DNA of 64,000 nt from Marchantia polymorpha subsp. ruderalis (lineage: Eukaryota > Streptophyta > Marchantiopsida > Marchantiales > Marchantiaceae). The DNA lies in NCBI GenBank assembly GCA_037833965.1, contig AP031358.1:10238001-10302000 (forward strand), read 5' to 3'. Under the pieces are notes generated by a model. The model saw nothing but the letters and a program-made list of their open reading frames with translations, was not told where the DNA came from and did no database searches. Of the stretch, positions 60,141 through 64,000 are shown one piece after another. The number at the start of each line of letters is the position of its first letter. The stretch's first letter is position 1. Position numbers and translations under genes: made by a program.

Positions 60141-61514
60141 CAATGGCGTGGCGGGCTCAGGATGCTCGTCTGATTCTGCCCTTTGTCTTTTCCACATTCG
60201 CTCGAAATTGGTTGCTTCTATCCCTTCTCTGTCTCGGCTCTTTGAGTCCCTCAGACTTTCTCTTCATTTTCCTTTTCCTTCTTTGAACAGCTTGGTCGGG
60301 CCCTCGCACCCACTTTTACCTCACGTCAGAGTCTCCAGGTGAGGAAGAATGGACGACATATGATGAAAAAGTGTGTGGGCCTTGAGTCCATCCTTCACCA
60401 CTCAAAGCCCATTGTGCCCACCTCATTCTCACCGGATTGACCATTGACACTTCTTTCAGCTCGAAAAGGCCGATCGGATATGCGGATAATGACTTCCTCG
60501 CGGTCAAGACCTCGGAAGAGTTGAAGTTCAGATGGTTCAATGGCATGGTGGCATATATACGATTTGCCTACTGTGGGAGTAGGAAATCATGGATTCATTT
60601 ATCTGGTGTACGTGTTATGAGGTTATTAGTACTCTAGGTTCTTAACACTTAGAGTAGTACCGTTGCGATCTACGCTGACAACGTAGGTTCAAGCAGAAGG
60701 GAACATGCTTCAACATGAGACCTACGAGTAGGAGCACCGTGAGCTTAGGATGAATTATGGCAGAAGAGGGGAATCAATGTATAATACAAAGGGGGAGCGA
60801 AAGGGGATGGAATCAAATGGCGAATGGACTGAATTAAGGGAATGTGCGACAGTTCTCACAGCAGGTATGTATGTGTATGACAAGGAGATCGAGCTCGGAG
60901 GCAGATGGTTGGGTCGGGAAGATATTTCCCCATCAAGTGTGGATGGATTGTGGCGCACTTAGCAGGCAGAAAGAATGGCTAAGAGATCTTTGACCGGCTC
61001 ACAGATAGTCCAGGAGGAGTCAAAGCCGACTGAGTTTTGCAGCAGCAGCAGCAGCCCAGCGGCACATGATGATGTCTCAGACTGGTGGTGTGATTGTGGG
61101 ATATGGATGAGTAATATTCCGGGCCATGAGTGTGGGGTGGAAGTGAAAACTGAGATCCGAGATCGAACACTCGCAAAAGTGTGTCTTGTCGAGACTCAGA
61201 GGTGCTGTGCTGCACCTGGGCTTGACTCTGGAGAGTTGCGGGTGCTTTCAAGTTCCAACTTGTGCTCAGTGCAGAAGAAGGCCATGTTGGTGATGATCAA
61301 GCGGGAGGGGTGTTTCTTGGATCTTGATTGTGGAGTGGGTAGACTGGGGTGGCATGGCACAGCAGGGTTGAAACTTCTTTAGTCCAGGAGATGATGATGA
61401 TGTAGTAGAAGAAGAAGATGAAGATGAGCAGGAGGATGGGGACATTTAGGAGGAGATCGAGCAGAATTGAGGGCGAGCAGGAAGAGCGGGACCGGCGAAG
61501 GACAGCGGAATGGA

Positions 61515-61572
<58 letters not shown>

Positions 61573-64000
61573 GCCCGGGGCGAGGAGGAGGAGGATGGGG
61601 CTGGGAGCATGAATAATGATGATGGCTGAGTGCGTTTTACTCATCATTCTCTGGAGATCTCTGCTCCTCCTCAATGTCCTCATGCTGCTGAGCTGCCACC
61701 ACCTCCTTTCTCGCTCGCTCCCACACCTTTTTACGTACATCGATCGCCTACATCACCGTCGGATCAGTCCCAGCTGAGCTAGCACTTCTGCGCCGCTCTG
61801 CACACTGCACTAGTTGATCTGATCTGCAGGCTCTAGCTTCCTAGCGGCTAGCGTCTCCCTCCCTCCCTCCCTCTGCCTGCCTGCTGGGCTGGGCTGCGCC
61901 GGGCCGGGCCGGGCGCACCTGAGCTTGAGCCCCAAGGAACAGTGGACTGGCTAGATCCGAAAAAGCTCACAGGCAGGAGGCAGCAGCAGGATCGCCATCG
62001 CCATCACTGTAAGCATCGGCTGCAGCTCCTGCCTCCATCCGGTTCAGGGAGGAGGAGGCCGAGGGACTTGCTTGCTCAGATTTGGGTGGGTTCAGTGGAG
62101 TGAAAAGAGAGAGAGAGAGAGAGAGGAGAGGCTCAGGGGACCTTTCTCGGGGTTCATGAACTCACTCGGTGCTCTTTCTCATGGTGGACAGCGGAGCGGG
62201 GGGCCATCACATGGCATCTCTGCCCCAGGCGTGTACATCTGGCTGTAGACGATATGTTACAGCTTTTACATTAAATTTGAGTCTATCTTCATCTTCAGGT
62301 GCCTGAGCTGTGTCTAACTCGGTGGTGTTTGCACACAAGTCTTTATATTACCCTTCCATGGTAGCGCACACCATTATTTGAGCTGGAGAGGAGCGGCGGC
62401 AGCCAGCGGCAGCAGCACAGCAACCATGTTGTGCTGGTGCTGGTGGGGTACCCTATAGGGCACTCGAGATGAAAGAAATTGCCCAACAACAACAATCATG
62501 GCCTGTCCGAGGTCTGAAGCATCATTTCTTCCACCTCCAAGCACCACACCCTTTCAATCTCTCTGGGAGCCTAACACTCAAAAGCTTTTCAATTAGCATC
62601 CGCCTGCCGTTACTGTCAGTCAGGCATGGGTGGGGGAAGACTTCGGGCAACTTGGCTTCTCTCCACAATGACCAGCTCCACTCCAGCCCTCAGCCCTTCT
62701 CCCTCCTCCCCCCACCCCCACCAGCATTCGCACCAGGACTTTGGCCGAAAGGTTGTTGACCTTGAATTATGACTCTCCCCACAACCACCACCACTACTAC
62801 GACTACTACCACTCCACCCGTAATTTGCAAATGCACTTGCAGTGGCCATGTACCGGACCGCTCTGGACTGCGGTCTAGACTCCGTGCTTCGAAGCTTCAG
62901 TGCTAACATGACGTGAAGACGAACGAAGGTCGTCCCGTCGTGTGCGAGCTCGGGGGGACTGTGATCATGCGAGGAGAGGTCCGAAGAACGCAGGCCTCAA
63001 TGACACCCGCATCCTATTTCGAGCTCATGAGATGGACTTCTCCCCGCTAATCATTATGCACGTCCGCTAACGGTCAGATTTCCCGTTCGCCTTCATTCAC
63101 ACCAGTACAAACGCAGGACAGGGACAACAAGATGCACGTCCTGTTGTCTCTTCCCCCTTCATGAGATCGGACTACTCGCCCCCTGCCCCCAGCCCCAGTA
63201 GTAATTTGGCCCTCTCGTACAAGGACCAGTGCGCCGAGATGTAGTTTCGGACTTAGGACCCCATGGCAAGATGGCATTATCTTGTCTCGGCATGAGAGTC
63301 CCCTCCACTGCTCTCGCAGTGCTGCATCATTCGAGTGATGATTGACTGATTACCATCAGTAACTATATGCCGCTGCCACCGGGCGGGCGGGCAAGCGGTT
63401 GGGCACTTTGGTACTCACTCGGTTTCGACGACTGTACTGCGAAATGAAGATGCTACATCCCCCACCCCGCCCGCCCTTCGATGGATGTTTCTCCAGGGCT
63501 CCAAGTACGACTATCGCCCACTCGCTCGCTGCATTTTCTTTTGCGATCGAGGCTGCTGTAACACGCTTGGAACTTGCTGTCGTCGAAGCTTCACCTATTC
63601 ACCTATTTGCCTACTTCCGTCGTTGCAGTGGCTGACGTGAATATTCCTTCCATGGAAGGAAGGAAGATATCCGAGGCCCAGAGAGAGAGAGAGAGTCTCA
63701 CATCACTGAGATCGGCGAAGAGTGCACGGGTGAGAGGGGGCCGGGGCCGGGGTCGAGGAGAGCCGTGAGAGGATCAGCTCGATTATTCTGTGACACAATG
63801 TCATGCTGGGCCACGATCGCTGAGCGCTCGCAGTCCACTCAAATGGAAAGTATTTAGATTCGGCGACTACTGGTAATGCACAGCCACGTTGAGGACCGAG
63901 GGGAGGGAACATTCGCAGTCCGGACCGAATTGCACATGGCGCGGGATCGAGTTGCCCAGATTTTAATTCTCGTAGCTCGCAGTTTTTCCGTGAAAAAAGA
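60141..64000. other. GC-rich, microsatellite-rich region, probably promoter or long 5' UTR
   Basis: The base composition rises and the DNA carries GA, CCCT, GGGCC and CAG short repeats, which are typical of promoters and 5' leaders in plants. Many short ATG frames exist (for example 62184-62310 and 62469-62759 on the plus strand) but none looks like a conserved protein. No exon of a known gene is visible, so a gene starting past 64000, or a non-coding RNA, is the best guess. Confidence 0.35.
61516..61567. repeat. (GA)n microsatellite, about 50 bp
   Basis: An uninterrupted AG repeat. On the minus strand it would be a CT-rich tract of the kind found near plant transcription starts. A shorter GA run is at 62106-62125 and a (CCCT)n run at 61855-61873. 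Confidence 0.9.

Noticed and set aside
1..64000. CRISPR arrays, bacterial operons or prophage
   Set aside because: Introns, plant retrotransposons and nuclear gene families show eukaryotic nuclear DNA; no regularly spaced repeats were seen.

Overview
The window is nuclear DNA of a land plant. It has intron-rich genes with GT-AG splicing, plant Ty1/copia and Ty3/gypsy retrotransposons primed by initiator tRNA-Met, a LINE, and a plant-type desiccation-related ferritin-like gene. A P5B-type ATPase beside these suggests a non-seed plant. To my knowledge angiosperms keep only P5A pumps, so my best guess is a bryophyte, perhaps a liverwort. That is an inference, not something the sequence proves.

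Layout: 1-2289 holds the 5' end of a Ty3/gypsy element on the minus strand (decayed gag, primer-binding site, LTR). About 3880-6967 is a decayed LINE on the plus strand. 6968-13796 has no recognisable gene but contains two perfect snapback palindromes. 13797-22875 (minus) carries an intact-looking P5B ATPase of at least 21 exons, with a tRNA-like repeat just past its end. 22876-33850 is gene-poor, with an AT-rich core, a 116-bp tandem duplication and a foldback. 34093-35390 (plus) is a three-exon desiccation-related protein gene (PCC13-62 family). 37497-43874 (plus) is a 14-exon gene for UTP13/TBL3, a WD40 protein of the small-subunit processome. 48086-57411 holds two related Ty1/copia elements tail to tail, each with only its 5' LTR. 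From about 58 kb onward, and especially 60.1-64 kb, the DNA is GC-rich with GA and CCCT microsatellites. It looks like the promoter or long 5' UTR of a gene outside the window.

The three host genes are unrelated housekeeping or stress functions: polyamine/cation export from an endomembrane compartment, a secreted desiccation protein, and ribosome biogenesis. They do not form a pathway. Exon models were built by hand from reading-frame continuity, splice sites and phase. The ATPase exons give a frame of 1,241 codons, the WD40 gene 883 and the ferritin-like gene 317, each with consistent phases throughout.

The most unusual signal is a set of perfect or near-perfect inverted repeats with 0-11 nt loops. 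One has 43-bp arms flanked by a direct repeat, and one sits exactly where a copia copy breaks off. This pattern fits template-switch (snap-back) replication events. The head-on copia pair is a second point of interest: it could make a long hairpin RNA, and both copies share the same in-frame stops.
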